Below are positions 1 to 9,000 of a stretch of 64,000 bases of DNA, one piece after another. Below the pieces are notes generated by a model, which saw only the letters and a program-made list of their open reading frames with translations, had not been told where the DNA came from and did no database searches. Numbering within the stretch: the first letter of the stretch is position 1; each line of letters begins with the position of its first letter. Position numbers and translations under genes: made by a program. Source of the DNA: Ornithinibacillus halotolerans. GTDB taxonomy: Bacteria > Bacillota > Bacilli > Bacillales > Amphibacillaceae. The stretch is from the NCBI RefSeq assembly GCF_014637405.1, contig NZ_BMEY01000002.1, positions 230,253-294,252 on the forward strand. The letters are read 5' to 3'.

Positions 1-88
1 CCTCATGTCCAAATCGCTTATCTAAGTATAACGTAACGATGAGTTCATCATTATTTGTTTCGACTGAATGGTTAATAAAAAGACTCAC
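1..88 (-). CDS. N-terminal fragment of an unidentified protein, cut by the window edge
   Basis: A GTG start at 88 (reverse strand) is preceded by AGGAG with 8 bases spacing, and the frame stays open to the window edge. The visible product begins MSLFINHSVETNNDELIV and continues about ten more residues. No domain can be named from 29 residues. It is transcribed divergently from the acidic protein at 294, and the 200 bases between them hold no other gene I can support. Real gene likely, function unknown. Confidence 0.5.
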   Translation of the reverse strand, partial: MSLFINHSVETNNDELIVTLYLDKRFGHE

Positions 89-293
89 AATACCACTCCT
101 AAAATATAACTTAGGATTAGCATGAGCAATTTAGCGGAGTAAATACCTAGAACTATCATAGATGCTTCTACTAAGAAAAAAGTCGTAAATAGTAGAATTT
201 TGCATCATTTACACGAAGAAAACATGGGAAATTATTCACATGATGGGGAATTTATACTATAGTTAAACTAGAGATAGGATTAGGGGGGATAAC

Positions 294-1055
294 TTGGAAG
301 TTAAAAGAGAGACGATTGGCCTAATCGCATCAGTCTTATTAGTACTGCCTTTACTTGGCGGAGGGTTCTGGGTAATTAACAGTTTAACGAACCAGCCTGA
401 AGAAACTATGGTAAGTAAACAGTCTGATCAAATAAAAGAAAGTTCGAATGATAGTCAGGAACAAGATCCTGCATTAGATAATGAAGAGGAAAATAATCAT
501 GAAGATGCTGTTCTTGAAATAGAGGAAAAAGATGAACCAGCTACTATCGAGGAAGAAATTCAAGATGAAGATGATCCTTTAGAAGAAATGGAAGACGCTG
601 ATACAAAGGATACATCAATTCCAGCAACGACGATTCAACAGGATAACAATAAAAATCATAACGTAAATTCTACTATAAATTCTTCAAATGAAGCGTCAAA
701 TAAAGAACCAACTCAAACTGATTCAGAAAGTATGAGAACAACAGGACAAAATGAGCCAGAAAAGAAGACCGATAAAAATACGGGTAACACTTCTAATAAA
801 AAGGAATCGTCTAATGATGGAACGAATGTTAAAGAAGATGACGGTAAGGGTAGCGAAAACAAAGGTGAAAATCCTTCGAATAAGCCCACGAAGCCAGATA
901 CGAACAAACCTGAAACACCACCAGTAGACAATACAGAACCGGAAGATGAAAAAGGTGAACAAAAACCCCCTGTTGAGGAAGAAGAGGAACAACAACCTCC
1001 ATTAGAAGAAGAGAATAATTCATCTCCTGCTGAAACAGAGGATGGTTTGGATTAA
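294..1055 (+). CDS. Membrane-anchored acidic low-complexity protein
   Basis: 253 residues. A hydrophobic segment at about residues 9-30 (ASVLLVLPLLGGGFWVI) is followed by more than 200 residues very rich in Glu, Asp, Asn, Lys, Thr, Ser and, near the end, Pro. There is no folded domain, no cysteine and no LPXTG-like sorting signal, so the picture is an N-terminally anchored, extracellular, disordered stalk. The TTG start at 294 has a GGGGGG ribosome binding site 5 bases upstream; no better start lies downstream before the hydrophobic segment. It stands alone, followed by a long-hairpin repeat. Similar low-complexity linkers occur in the VanY-like protein at 9001. Function is not known. Confidence 0.7.
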   Translation: MEVKRETIGLIASVLLVLPLLGGGFWVINSLTNQPEETMVSKQSDQIKESSNDSQEQDPALDNEEENNHEDAVLEIEEKDEPATIEEEIQDEDDPLEEMEDADTKDTSIPATTIQQDNNKNHNVNSTINSSNEASNKEPTQTDSESMRTTGQNEPEKKTDKNTGNTSNKKESSNDGTNVKEDDGKGSENKGENPSNKPTKPDTNKPETPPVDNTEPEDEKGEQKPPVEEEEEQQPPLEEENNSSPAETEDGLD

Positions 1056-1139
1056 TAAAAAGTACATATATGATACAAGTACATGAGGTTGTGACATAAT
1101 TTTAATAAAGGCAGTAAATTACGAACAATCACCACACTA

Positions 1140-1376
1140 GCCCCGGAAATATACGGAGACTCCTTGAAAAAGAAGAACGCTTTTTCTGCGTGCGATGTAT
1201 CGCTGACGAAGCGTTCCTTGTCTTGTGGGAGGAAAGGCATCGGTGAGACCCCTCAAGAGCGACAGCTCTGAGGAGGCTCACCAGCCGCCTGCGGCAAGGT
1301 AGACACCGCGATGGTTCTTTCGAGCGGATGTCGCCCCTGTACTCGAAAGTGAAAGCGCAGTATATTTCCGGGGCGG
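1140..1376 (-). repeat. Long hairpin-ended interspersed repeat, copy 1 (expanded)
   Basis: The ends are inverted: CCCCGGAAATATACGGAGAC at the left and GCAGTATATTTCCGGGG at the right. Inside are the paired motifs GGTGAGACCCC and GAGGCTCACCAGCCGCC. Read on the reverse strand it matches the copies at 23221 and 13579, but two extra GC-richer arms make it about twice as long. It fills most of the space between the acidic protein and the LCP gene and codes for nothing convincing. Confidence 0.8.
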
Positions 1377-1438
1377 GTTAGATGCGCTTACTTTAATATT
1401 CGAATTTATCCTTGTGAGAAATAGTTTTGTCCCGACCT

Positions 1439-2413
1439 CTATAACTCCAAATGCGCTCTCAACATCGCCTTTGTTTCCTCCAGCGCCGCCTGATCCAACA
1501 TATAATAGAAAATACCTGCCGGCTGAGAATCGTAGCCAACTAATGTGTACGTTTCAATATCCAGTTCATTTCCTCCAATTCCATAAGAGACAAAGCTTTT
1601 CATTTCATCAAACGTCATGTTCGTTGTCATGTTGCCACCGACGGCTTGGATGACATTGTCTAATTTGAAAAATGACCCAAGAGAGACAGATTTTTTCACG
1701 ATGGCTTTAATAATTTCCTGTTGTCTTTTTCCTCGTTCGATATCATTATCCAATTTTCTCGTACGAGCTAATGCTAATGCTTCTTCACCATTTAATGTTT
1801 GTTCACCTGGCATTAGATGAATGGCGCCTTTTACGTCTTGGGAATTTGATTCGTAAAACTCATATGGAACATTCACTTTTATTCCGTCGATTGCGTCCAC
1901 GACATCGACAAATGCTTCAAAATTCATCTTCACGAAATAATCGACTGGAATATCAAATAAATTCTCCACCGTATCAATCGTTGCTTTTACGCCCCCATAG
2001 GCGTGGGCATGGTTAATTTTTGTTTCATATCCGACCTCTGGGATATAGACATAGGAGTCCCGTGGAATACTAACAAGCTTGACGCTTTTTTCCTTCTGAT
2101 TTAATGTCGCTAACATTAATGTGTCTGATCGTGGGTTTCCTTGGTCTTTCCGATGTTCACTCGTGTCTACCCCAATAATTAAGACAGAAACATTGTGGAT
2201 ATTCGGGTCGACTGCTTGATCACGAAGATCCGATTTATCTCGCCCTGCATCTTCGTAGGAGTCGGTAACAATTTGATTGGCTGTGTTATAAAGAGAGACG
2301 AAGTAATACACACCAAAGAGGATGATGGCTAATAAAGGAATGAGTAGAAATCGCTTCTTGAATTTGCGTGTATGGCGTTTTTTTCGAGTTGGTGGTGTAT
2401 CTTTGTCAGGCAT
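1439..2413 (-). CDS. LCP (LytR-CpsA-Psr) family cell wall polymer ligase
   Basis: LCP proteins transfer undecaprenyl-linked teichoic acids or capsule to peptidoglycan outside the membrane. The 324-residue product has a basic cytoplasmic tail (residues 1-19), one membrane span (about 20-42) and an extracellular LCP domain. Family signatures are IGVDTSEHRKD, RSDTLMLATLN, SIPRDSYVYIPEVG, KINHAHAYGG and ALARTRKLDNDIERGKRQQ; the arginines of RSDT, PRDS and ARTR are those that bind the lipid pyrophosphate in solved family members. The next upstream gene (2593) is a paralogue on the same strand, so this looks like a tandem duplication. Length is normal. The exact polymer handled cannot be read from sequence. 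Confidence 0.93.
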   Translation of the reverse strand: MPDKDTPPTRKKRHTRKFKKRFLLIPLLAIILFGVYYFVSLYNTANQIVTDSYEDAGRDKSDLRDQAVDPNIHNVSVLIIGVDTSEHRKDQGNPRSDTLMLATLNQKEKSVKLVSIPRDSYVYIPEVGYETKINHAHAYGGVKATIDTVENLFDIPVDYFVKMNFEAFVDVVDAIDGIKVNVPYEFYESNSQDVKGAIHLMPGEQTLNGEEALALARTRKLDNDIERGKRQQEIIKAIVKKSVSLGSFFKLDNVIQAVGGNMTTNMTFDEMKSFVSYGIGGNELDIETYTLVGYDSQPAGIFYYMLDQAALEETKAMLRAHLEL

Positions 2414-2592
2414 AAAAGATTCCCTCCCTAAATGAGGTGTTTTTTATGTTGTATTTACATATACTACCGTTATGAATTAGTGAATGGTTAACTACAAATC
2501 CATGTCTTGTTATTCTTGGATTTAAAACGAATTCATATACATGACAACAAAAAAATCTGCCATCAAATGATAGCAGACTTAAGTTACATTAT

Positions 2593-3633
2593 TTATTCTA
2601 CGCCACTCGCTGTATCTAACGAGTGTGTACTAGAATCTGTTAAAGTCGTTTTCACTTCTAAATGTTCTTTTAATGTTTCTTTTGTTTCTTCTAATGCTAA
2701 TTCATCTAATTTCCAATACCAAATACTTGCAGGCATGTAACTTTCACCAGCTAGAGTCATAGTTTCAAAGTCCAGATTTCCACCACTAGTTACATAGCTT
2801 ACAAGACTTTTCATATCACTAAACGACATATTGGTTGTCATATTGGATCCAACGGCTTCGATCACATTATCTAGTTTTAAAATGTTGTTTGCTTGTAGTG
2901 ATTTTTTAATCGTTGCTTTGACAATTTCCATTTGACGTTTTCCACGCTCAATGTCACTGTCATATTTTCTCGTACGAGCTAATGCTAGTGCTTGCTCACC
3001 GTTTAGTAATTGTTCACCAGGTAATAAGTGAATCGCATTTTTCTTATCATTAGAATCGGACTCCCATAATTCATATGGAACTTCAGCCGTAATTCCACCG
3101 ATAACATCCACTACTTCAGTAAACGCATGGAAGTTTAATTTCACATAGTAATCAACGGGAACATCTAATAATTGTTCCACCGTTTCAATCGTTGCTTTCG
3201 GTCCACCGAATGCATGGGCATGGTTAATTTTATCGTTGTAACCAACCTCAGGAATATACACGTAAGAATCTCTCGGAATGCTTACTAATTTGACACTTTT
3301 ATCCTTTTTATTCAATGTCGCAAGGATTAACGTATCCGAACGGGAATAACCATCATTCGCACGGTGTTCACTTTCATCGACACCGATGATTAAGATCGAA
3401 ATATTATCTTCTTTCGGATTTACTCTTGTTTCCCTCAAGTTAGATTTTTCTCTACCATCATCTTCATATGCATTGGAGATGACTTCGTCTGCAGTTGTAT
3501 AGAAGTTAATGAGAAATCCTCCACCAACTAGTAGTAAAATGATAAAAGGTGCTAAGATAAAATATATTTTTTTTGATTTTTTAGTTGTTTGTCTTTTTTC
3601 CATTCGGGTTCTCGCGTCTTTTTGCTTTTTCAT
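2593..3633 (-). CDS. LCP family cell wall polymer ligase, tandem paralogue
   Basis: 346 residues from the ATG at 3633, chosen because AAGGAAGGG lies 9 bases upstream; a longer frame to 3717 has no ribosome binding site. Layout as in the neighbour at 1439: basic tail, membrane span (about 24-45) and an LCP domain with IGVDESEHRAND, RSDTLILATLN, SIPRDSYVYIPEVG, KINHAHAFGG and ALARTRKYDSDIERGKRQM. A 25-residue Thr/Ser-rich tail after the domain is not in the other copy. About 180 bases separate the two genes, so they may or may not be cotranscribed. Close to tagD, which suggests wall teichoic acid attachment, but this is inference. Confidence 0.92.
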   Translation of the reverse strand: MKKQKDARTRMEKRQTTKKSKKIYFILAPFIILLLVGGGFLINFYTTADEVISNAYEDDGREKSNLRETRVNPKEDNISILIIGVDESEHRANDGYSRSDTLILATLNKKDKSVKLVSIPRDSYVYIPEVGYNDKINHAHAFGGPKATIETVEQLLDVPVDYYVKLNFHAFTEVVDVIGGITAEVPYELWESDSNDKKNAIHLLPGEQLLNGEQALALARTRKYDSDIERGKRQMEIVKATIKKSLQANNILKLDNVIEAVGSNMTTNMSFSDMKSLVSYVTSGGNLDFETMTLAGESYMPASIWYWKLDELALEETKETLKEHLEVKTTLTDSSTHSLDTASGVE

Positions 3634-3768
3634 TGCAAGTGTTCCCTTCCTTATCATAATTTGATAAACCTTTTTTATTCTACAACAGAACGTTTCATTT
3701 GAACATCCTATTTTCATAGAAATTTGATAGATTTCCCAACTACCATAATTAGACGAAATTCTTGGCCA

Positions 3769-4161
3769 TTAAGTTTCACTTTTTAATGTATTCTTTATAA
3801 TTGTTGTCGAAATTCCTTCTGTTCTTGGTAAGTAGATGACGGAACAATAGGCTTTTAACTCGTCAAACTTGCCTTCCCAGTCATCTCCCATGACGAAGGT
3901 GCTAATATTATATTTTTTAATATCTTCAATCTTCTGTTCCCAAGAGTATTCAGGGATGACTTGATCGACATAACGAATCGATTCGAGAATTACTTTGCGC
4001 TCTTCAAAGCTGTACTGTGCCTCTTTATTTTTCAACTGGTTGAATTCATCGGTTGAAACACCAACAATTAAATAATCTCCCAGTTCTTTCGCACGTCGAA
4101 GAATATTGACATGTCCAATATGGAGTAAATCGAAAGTGCCATATGTGATTACTTTCTTCAT
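3769..4161 (-). CDS. tagD: Glycerol-3-phosphate cytidylyltransferase
   Basis: Makes CDP-glycerol from CTP and sn-glycerol 3-phosphate, the donor for glycerol teichoic acids; cytoplasmic. The 130-residue protein has the expected family length. It shows the nucleotidyltransferase motifs GTFDLLHIGH near the start (the HxGH catalytic motif), FVMGDDWEGKFD, and the RTEGISTT signature near the C-terminus. The start is the ATG at 4161, which follows GGGGTGAGG; the frame runs five codons further without a better site. Neighbours are LCP ligases on the same strand and a UDP-glucose dehydrogenase divergent from it, a coherent wall-polymer group. Confidence 0.96.
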   Translation of the reverse strand: MKKVITYGTFDLLHIGHVNILRRAKELGDYLIVGVSTDEFNQLKNKEAQYSFEERKVILESIRYVDQVIPEYSWEQKIEDIKKYNISTFVMGDDWEGKFDELKAYCSVIYLPRTEGISTTIIKNTLKSET

Positions 4162-4290
4162 CGCCTCACCCCACAATTGGTAAAAAATTCTTCTTCATAG
4201 TGTATCATATTCCGTCGATTCTTACACCCTAATTTAGCGTGAAAATTGTGGATTTATGTTTCTTTTTACTTTTGGGATTAGGGCAACCAT

Positions 4291-4319
4291 TTGTAGATTC
4301 GAAAGTTGTTTAATATAAT
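4291..4319 (+). promoter_or_regulatory. Sigma-A type promoter for ugd
   Basis: TTGTAG (4291-4296) and TATAAT (4314-4319) are separated by 17 bases and lie about 42 bases upstream of the ugd start. Agreement with the sigma-A consensus is good. Confidence 0.65.
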
Positions 4320-4360
4320 GATGGTATTAGCTCATTTTTGGTAACGAAAGTAGGGAAAAG

Positions 4361-5527
4361 ATGAAAATTACAATTGCTGGAACAGGGTATGTCGGCCTTT
4401 CCAATGCTGTTCTTTTAGCGCAACACCATGACGTTATGGCACTGGATATTATTCCAGAAAAAGTAGACATGATAAATAATAAGATTTCTCCAATTGAGGA
4501 TAAAGAAATTCAAGTATACTTGAGAACGAAAAAACTGAATTTGCAAGCAACGACGGATGTCGAAGTAGCGTACAAAGATGCACAATATGTCGTAGTCGCA
4601 ACACCAACGAATTATGATACGGAAAAAGACTTTTTTGATACGAGTAGTGTCGAAGGTGTTATTGCTGACGTCTTAAAAATTAATCCAAATGCAACCATTG
4701 TGATTAAATCAACGATTCCTGTTGGGTACACCGATGAAGTAAGCAAAAAATTTAACGCAGACAATATTATTTTCTCTCCGGAGTTTTTAAGAGAAGGGAA
4801 AGCATTATATGATAATCTATACCCATCTCGAATTATTGTCGGCGAGCAATCCGAACGGGCAAAAGTATTTGCGGATCTATTAGTCGAGGGAGCGTTAAAA
4901 GAGGATATTCCTGTCCTATTTACAAATGCGACAGAAGCGGAAGCCATTAAACTGTTTGCCAATACGTATCTAGCCATGCGCGTATCGTTCTTTAATGAAC
5001 TCGACTCGTATGCAGAGTTGAAAGGATTAGACACGAAACAGATTATTGATGGGATTGGTCTTGACCCTCGAATCGGTGGTCATTATAATAATCCATCATT
5101 TGGTTATGGAGGCTACTGCCTGCCTAAAGATACGAAGCAGCTACGTGCCAACTTTGCGGATGTGCCGAATAACTTGATTCAAGCCATTGTCGATTCCAAT
5201 GATACGAGAAAGAATCATATTGCAGCGCAAATTCTCGCCCGAAATCCGAAAGTCGTTGGATTATACCGATTAACGATGAAAGAAGGATCGGATAACTTCC
5301 GTGAATCGGCCATTATTGATGTGATGAAACAAATTAAAGCGAGCGGTGTAGAAGTGGTCATTTATGAACCAACTTTAACAGACGACACATTCCTAGATTC
5401 ACGGGTCGTACATGAATTTGAAGCGTTTAAGGGAATCAGTGATGTCATCGTAGCGAATCGTTTGTCAGATGAATTAAAAGCAGTGAAAGAAAAAGTGTAT
5501 ACACGTGATGTGTTTAGTAGAGATTAA
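4361..5527 (+). CDS. ugd: UDP-glucose 6-dehydrogenase (copy 1)
   Basis: Oxidises UDP-glucose twice with NAD to UDP-glucuronate, a precursor of teichuronic acid or acidic capsule. 388 residues, the short form of the family. An N-terminal Rossmann motif ([15 protein letters not shown]), [14 protein letters not shown] and the catalytic cysteine segment [14 protein letters not shown] are all present. A close paralogue of identical length lies at 38763; this copy uses more G/C at third positions, like its neighbours. It is a single-gene transcript with its own promoter and a terminator 17 bases after the stop. Confidence 0.95.
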   Translation: MKITIAGTGYVGLSNAVLLAQHHDVMALDIIPEKVDMINNKISPIEDKEIQVYLRTKKLNLQATTDVEVAYKDAQYVVVATPTNYDTEKDFFDTSSVEGVIADVLKINPNATIVIKSTIPVGYTDEVSKKFNADNIIFSPEFLREGKALYDNLYPSRIIVGEQSERAKVFADLLVEGALKEDIPVLFTNATEAEAIKLFANTYLAMRVSFFNELDSYAELKGLDTKQIIDGIGLDPRIGGHYNNPSFGYGGYCLPKDTKQLRANFADVPNNLIQAIVDSNDTRKNHIAAQILARNPKVVGLYRLTMKEGSDNFRESAIIDVMKQIKASGVEVVIYEPTLTDDTFLDSRVVHEFEAFKGISDVIVANRLSDELKAVKEKVYTRDVFSRD

Positions 5528-5543
5528 TATGTTTAAATTGGAG

Positions 5544-5584
5544 ACTCCCCAAAAGCGGTGATATCGTTTTTGGGGAGTTTTTTG
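5544..5584 (+). terminator. Rho-independent terminator after ugd
   Basis: ACTCCCCAAAA (5544-5554) pairs perfectly with TTTTGGGGAGT (5568-5578), followed by a run of T. Confidence 0.85.
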
Positions 5585-5674
5585 GTGTGGGTGGAAATTT
5601 TATAAAAAATTTTAAATAAGATGCCCCCTTTTTGATCTCCCTTTCGATTGTATTAGTGAAAGGAGGTGATCAGG

Positions 5675-5902
5675 ATGGCAGTAGCAGATATGACTAGCTC
5701 TACATTGCGTCTAGTGTTCCATAACGGGACAGATCCATTAAGCGGAAAGCCTGTTTATAAAGGAAAAAGCTTCAACAACGTGAAAACGGAAGCAACCGCA
5801 GATCAATTGTACGAAATCGCAACCGCATTTGCTGGATTGCAACAACTTCCACTTTTCAACATCGAACGCCGCGACAACTCAGATATTAGGGATGATAACT
5901 AA
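5675..5902 (+). CDS. DUF1659 family small protein
   Basis: 75 residues beginning MAVADMTSSTLRLVFHNG. The ATG at 5675 is preceded by AAAGGAGGTGA; a GTG three codons upstream overlaps that ribosome binding site and is unlikely. DUF1659 proteins are short, of unknown function, and typically sit directly upstream of a DUF2922 gene and a YvrJ gene in Bacillaceae, as here. The features KPVYKGKSFNNVK and the phrase DQLYEIATAFAGLQ are typical. Soluble, no membrane segment. Confidence 0.88.
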   Translation: MAVADMTSSTLRLVFHNGTDPLSGKPVYKGKSFNNVKTEATADQLYEIATAFAGLQQLPLFNIERRDNSDIRDDN

Positions 5903-5911
5903 GTGGGGAGT

Positions 5912-5963
5912 GTAGGGGGACAGTCCCCCGCCGCATTAAAGCGTTAAAGTGAGGGCAGTCCCC
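5912..5963 (+). repeat. REP-like class A palindrome pair
   Basis: GTAGGGGGACAGTCCCCC, a short linker with the common GCGTTAAAGTG piece, then GGGCAGTCCCC. It lies between the DUF1659 and DUF2922 genes, immediately before the latter's ribosome binding site. Confidence 0.8.
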
Positions 5964-5989
5964 ATCATAAAAAGAAAGGAGGGAATACG

Positions 5990-6205
5990 TTGAAAGCTCT
6001 TGAACTGAAGTTTGAAAATGAAGATGGCAAAATTGTCACCTATTCGATTGAAAATCCAATCGAGCCTGTTGATCCAGCTGCAGTAACAGCAGCAATGGAT
6101 GTCATCTTAGCACAAAATGCTTTCACATCTAGTGGAGGCGACTTAGTTGCTAAGCATAGCGCACGTGTCGTCGAGCGCTACTCAGAAGATATTGAATTAG
6201 TGTAG
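5990..6205 (+). CDS. DUF2922 family small protein
   Basis: 71 residues, TTG start at 5990 behind AAAGGAGGG. The sequence begins MKALELKFENEDGKIVTYSI and contains IEPVDPAAVTAAMDVIL, typical of DUF2922, a family of about 70 residues with unknown role that accompanies DUF1659. The two genes plus the YvrJ peptide downstream look like one small operon, although a class A repeat has been placed between the first two. Confidence 0.88.
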   Translation: MKALELKFENEDGKIVTYSIENPIEPVDPAAVTAAMDVILAQNAFTSSGGDLVAKHSARVVERYSEDIELV

Positions 6206-6274
6206 TCCGAGGAGGTTGCGGTGGAATCCATCGCAACCTTTTCTTATAACTTTAACTTTTAGGAGGTGAGAGGC

Positions 6275-6412
6275 ATGGAAGAAAGTTGGATTTCACTCAT
6301 CACAGAGCTTGGCTTCCCAATAGCGGTGACGTTTTACTTATTGCACCGGATCGAAGGAAAACTAAATGCGTTGATCGAGTCAATCCACGCATTGCCCGAG
6401 AGGATGAAGTAG
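6275..6412 (+). CDS. YvrJ family peptide
   Basis: 45 residues. The ATG at 6275 follows AGGAGGTGAG. The product reads MEESWISLITELGFPIAVTF and continues YLLHRIEGKLNALIESIHAL; this GFPIAVTFYLLHRIE pattern is the YvrJ family hallmark. A short hydrophobic helix (about residues 5-23) followed by an amphipathic tail suggests membrane association. Function unknown in all members I know of. Third gene of the DUF1659-DUF2922-YvrJ set. Confidence 0.88.
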   Translation: MEESWISLITELGFPIAVTFYLLHRIEGKLNALIESIHALPERMK

Positions 6413-6414
6413 AA

Positions 6415-6463
6415 GGAGGGGGCAGTCCTGGATTTAACGCTTTGAGTGAGGTGGGGGACTGTA
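6415..6463 (+). repeat. Diverged class A REP-like repeat
   Basis: GGAGGGGGCAGTCCTG, then a linker with TTAACGCTTT, then GGTGGGGGACTGTAC. Directly after the YvrJ stop codon and followed by a T run, so it may also terminate that operon. Confidence 0.65.
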
Positions 6464-6511
6464 CTTTTTTTGTTTTTTATATTCTATGGTTCATTTTATG
6501 TGATGTATTAG

Positions 6512-6980
6512 GTTGAAATGATGAATGGGTGGCGCGTTAAACATCATTTTGGGTTGTAATCGTGGTTGAAATGAAGAATGGGAGTGGGCCAAACATCATT
6601 TTGGGTAGTAATCGTGGTTGAAATGAAGAATGGGCAAGCGCCAAACATCATTTTGTGTTGTAATCGTGGTTGAAATAAAGAATGGGAGTGGGCCAAACAT
6701 CATTTTGTGTTGTAATCGTGGTTGAAATGAAGAATGGGGAAGTGCCAAATATCATTTTGCTTGTTAATTCGGGTTGAAATGAAGAATGGGCAAGCGCTAA
6801 ACCTCATTTTACCTGTTAATCCAGGCCAAAATGAAGAATGGCCAAGTGCCAAACCTCATTTTACCTGTTAATCCAGGCCGAAATGAAAAATGGCCAAGCG
6901 CCAAACCTCATTTTACCTGTTAACCCCAGTTAAAATGAAGAATGGCCCAGCCCCAAACCTCATCTTACCCTGTATCCTAT
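6512..6980 (+). repeat. Tandem array of about nine 52-bp units
   Basis: Units start at 6512, 6565, 6617, 6669, 6721, 6773, 6825, 6877 and 6929: a period of 52 (53 for the first). Each contains AAATGAAGAATGG, then a GC-rich spacer, then CCAAAC(A/C)TCATTTT, so the two halves are partly complementary (AAATGA with TCATTT). Units 1-5 share TTGTAATCGTG at the junction and units 6-9 share ACCTGTTAAT, so the array has two subfamilies. The last unit decays. No open reading frame spans it. Confidence 0.9.
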
Positions 6981-7104
6981 TTAAAAAGAAGAATAAAAAA
7001 GGCCCCCATCTGTCCCCCTCTTATTAGACTTCAACCCTCCATATGAATTACACTATTACCAGCAGTTCATAATGATCATAAAACCTTCAGAAAGGAATTA
7101 ACCA

Positions 7105-7524
7105 ATGAAAGTAAACTTCACTAAAAAACAAATGCAGCAATTAATTAGAATTGCAGAGGCGGGTAATTGGCTGGCTAACTCTCCCCGTGATGAGGCAATC
7201 GAATCTTATGACGAGATTTATCAGTATATCCTGGAGTCAGCATATAAAATGGGTCTCGAGGAAATTCAATATGATAAATTGCTTGATTTGTATTTCCTCA
7301 AACCGGAAGTGGAAGATGAGATCCATCAACTTGCAGAGGAATATGATAGTTATACGTTTTGGGAGACACTACCAATCAAGTTGGCAGAGAGGGATTATGA
7401 AAGAGAGAAGCATTTGCGCAATGATGACCCAGAAAGCAGATTCCTTAGAATAACGGAAATTGAAGAAAGTTATATTGAAGAATTTATGGAAGATGGGTTT
7501 GAGAAATTGGTAATTAAGAAGTAG
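7105..7524 (+). CDS. Hypothetical acidic protein
   Basis: 139 residues, ATG start with AGAAAGGAAT upstream. Soluble, strongly acidic (many Glu/Asp), predicted mostly helical, no cysteine. I do not recognise the family; the C-terminal phrase RITEIEESYIEEFMEDGFE looks like a small helical regulatory or phage-like protein but that is only an impression. It stands alone between the 52-bp tandem array and a class A repeat that follows its stop codon within 6 bases. Confidence 0.7.
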   Translation: MKVNFTKKQMQQLIRIAEAGNWLANSPRDEAIESYDEIYQYILESAYKMGLEEIQYDKLLDLYFLKPEVEDEIHQLAEEYDSYTFWETLPIKLAERDYEREKHLRNDDPESRFLRITEIEESYIEEFMEDGFEKLVIKK

Positions 7525-7529
7525 AGGGA

Positions 7530-7580
7530 GGGGGACAGTCCCCGCTTTAACGCTTTAGCGTGGCGGGGGACTGTCCCCCT
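7530..7580 (+). repeat. REP-like class A palindrome pair
   Basis: GGGGGACAGTCCCCGC, linker TTTAACGCTTTAGCGTG, then GCGGGGGACTGTCCCCC and a T run. The two palindromes are inverted to each other, so the whole can form one long hairpin that would terminate the upstream gene. Confidence 0.85.
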
Positions 7581-7667
7581 TTTTCTCCTTGTAATCCACG
7601 AAAAAAACGATTACTGTTAACATATGGAGTTCATTCAAAAATCTAAATTCCAAAGAAGGTGGAGATG

Positions 7668-8933
7668 ATGGCTTTTTTTCGAAGTAAATTATTTCTTATG
7701 ACAGGGTTGTTCTTGCTACTCATTGGGTGTGGGACAACGGAGGAAAATAACGAAGCGAACAATAATGAAAATTCTCAACCAGAAGAATCGAATCAACAAA
7801 TAGATGAACCAGAAAAAGAAATAAAGGAATTTATCCCGAAGGAAACAGACGTTGTTTTTAAAGATGAAGCATTGTATAACGTGGAGATCTTGGAACAATT
7901 TGCTGAGAATTCCGGGGCAAATGGTGAAGATAATGAGAGCCAAATTCGGGTCGTAAAGTATGTGCCAGAAGGGGTACTCATTTATGAATTGCAATCAAGA
8001 TATGATGAAAATGCGAACCAAGCTTGGATTGACGTCACCCCTGATTTAACGTATTTTGACGAGTCCAAATTGACTGTTCAGGAAGTGTTTTACAATGCAC
8101 CACAACAATGTAGCTCGGTAGCGAAAACGGTTGAGCGGGGTCATTATACATTCAATGAATGCCGTACCCACTGGGAATTTCCACTGTTTCCGATTGTAGA
8201 GAAAACATTAGCCTACGAGGACATTATCAATCCGAATCCACAAGAGGAAACAGAAGTTATTGCCGGGCATTATTATAACTTAACCGATTTCACCGAGGAG
8301 CTATTTTTATCGAAAAAAGATGCATTAGAATGGAAGCAATCTGCTGATGAAAATAATCAAGAGAAGCTGGATGATATCTCCTTGAGAAACTTCGCTAAAT
8401 TAACGAAGTATAATATTAATATCGAAGAAATTTCCAATCATGAAGTGCGTGTGATCGGGTGTGAAGACGGGTTATGTGAGATTTACACGGATCATCCACT
8501 TGTTTTCCGAGGATTTATCATTCCTGAGGAAAAAATTGATAAGGATACCGGAACGGCTGTAAGAGAAAATGAAGCGGAAGTGAACAAACGAGATGCGGAG
8601 GATTACCATAGTAAAATCCAGTCTGTCGTCGGGAACTTGTTAACTGATTCTGCGGAGTTAATCGCTATTTATGAAGGTAATTCTACGGAAGATGCTAAAT
8701 TATATTACGATAAAGTAAATGGTGGAGTGAATCTCTTGCGCCGGATTATACCGGAAGATAAGGAACTAGAAGCGAGCTATTATGAGTTGTTAATGGCAGC
8801 GGAAATGTTATTTAATAGTGCTCATCAAGGGAAAATTTATTTTGAGGACGAAAACCCAGCATTAGACATGATTGTGGAGGATGAGATGAAGCCTTTGCGA
8901 GAGAAACTGGAGGCATTATTTGCTGAACAGTAG
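7668..8933 (+). CDS. Lipoprotein of unknown function
   Basis: 421 residues. A signal peptide with lipobox (LLLIGCG, Cys at about residue 19) predicts lipidation and attachment to the outer face of the membrane. A Glu/Asn-rich linker (about 21-60) leads into a globular region with two cysteine pairs, QQCSSV...NECRTHW and IGCEDGLCEIY, and a helical acidic C-terminus. I do not recognise the domain. Start: ATG 7668 sits 5 bases from AAGGTGG; ATG 7665 would be too close. Convergent with the VanY-like gene, sharing a terminator. Confidence 0.85.
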   Translation: MAFFRSKLFLMTGLFLLLIGCGTTEENNEANNNENSQPEESNQQIDEPEKEIKEFIPKETDVVFKDEALYNVEILEQFAENSGANGEDNESQIRVVKYVPEGVLIYELQSRYDENANQAWIDVTPDLTYFDESKLTVQEVFYNAPQQCSSVAKTVERGHYTFNECRTHWEFPLFPIVEKTLAYEDIINPNPQEETEVIAGHYYNLTDFTEELFLSKKDALEWKQSADENNQEKLDDISLRNFAKLTKYNINIEEISNHEVRVIGCEDGLCEIYTDHPLVFRGFIIPEEKIDKDTGTAVRENEAEVNKRDAEDYHSKIQSVVGNLLTDSAELIAIYEGNSTEDAKLYYDKVNGGVNLLRRIIPEDKELEASYYELLMAAEMLFNSAHQGKIYFEDENPALDMIVEDEMKPLREKLEALFAEQ

Positions 8934-8951
8934 ACTTGCGACAAAATAAAA

Positions 8952-8996
8952 GGGACCTTCCCACTCTAGCAATTTCACATAGAGAAGGAAGGTCCC
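8952..8996. terminator. Bidirectional terminator
   Basis: GGGACCTTCC pairs with GGAAGGTCCC across a 25-base loop. It lies between two convergent genes, with A-rich sequence before and T-poor sequence after, so it works best for the reverse-strand gene but may serve both. Confidence 0.65.
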
Positions 8997-9000
8997 TCAA

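Noticed and set aside
6512..6980. CRISPR array
   Set aside because: Direct tandem units of 52 bp without unique spacers, and no cas genes; the whole unit repeats.
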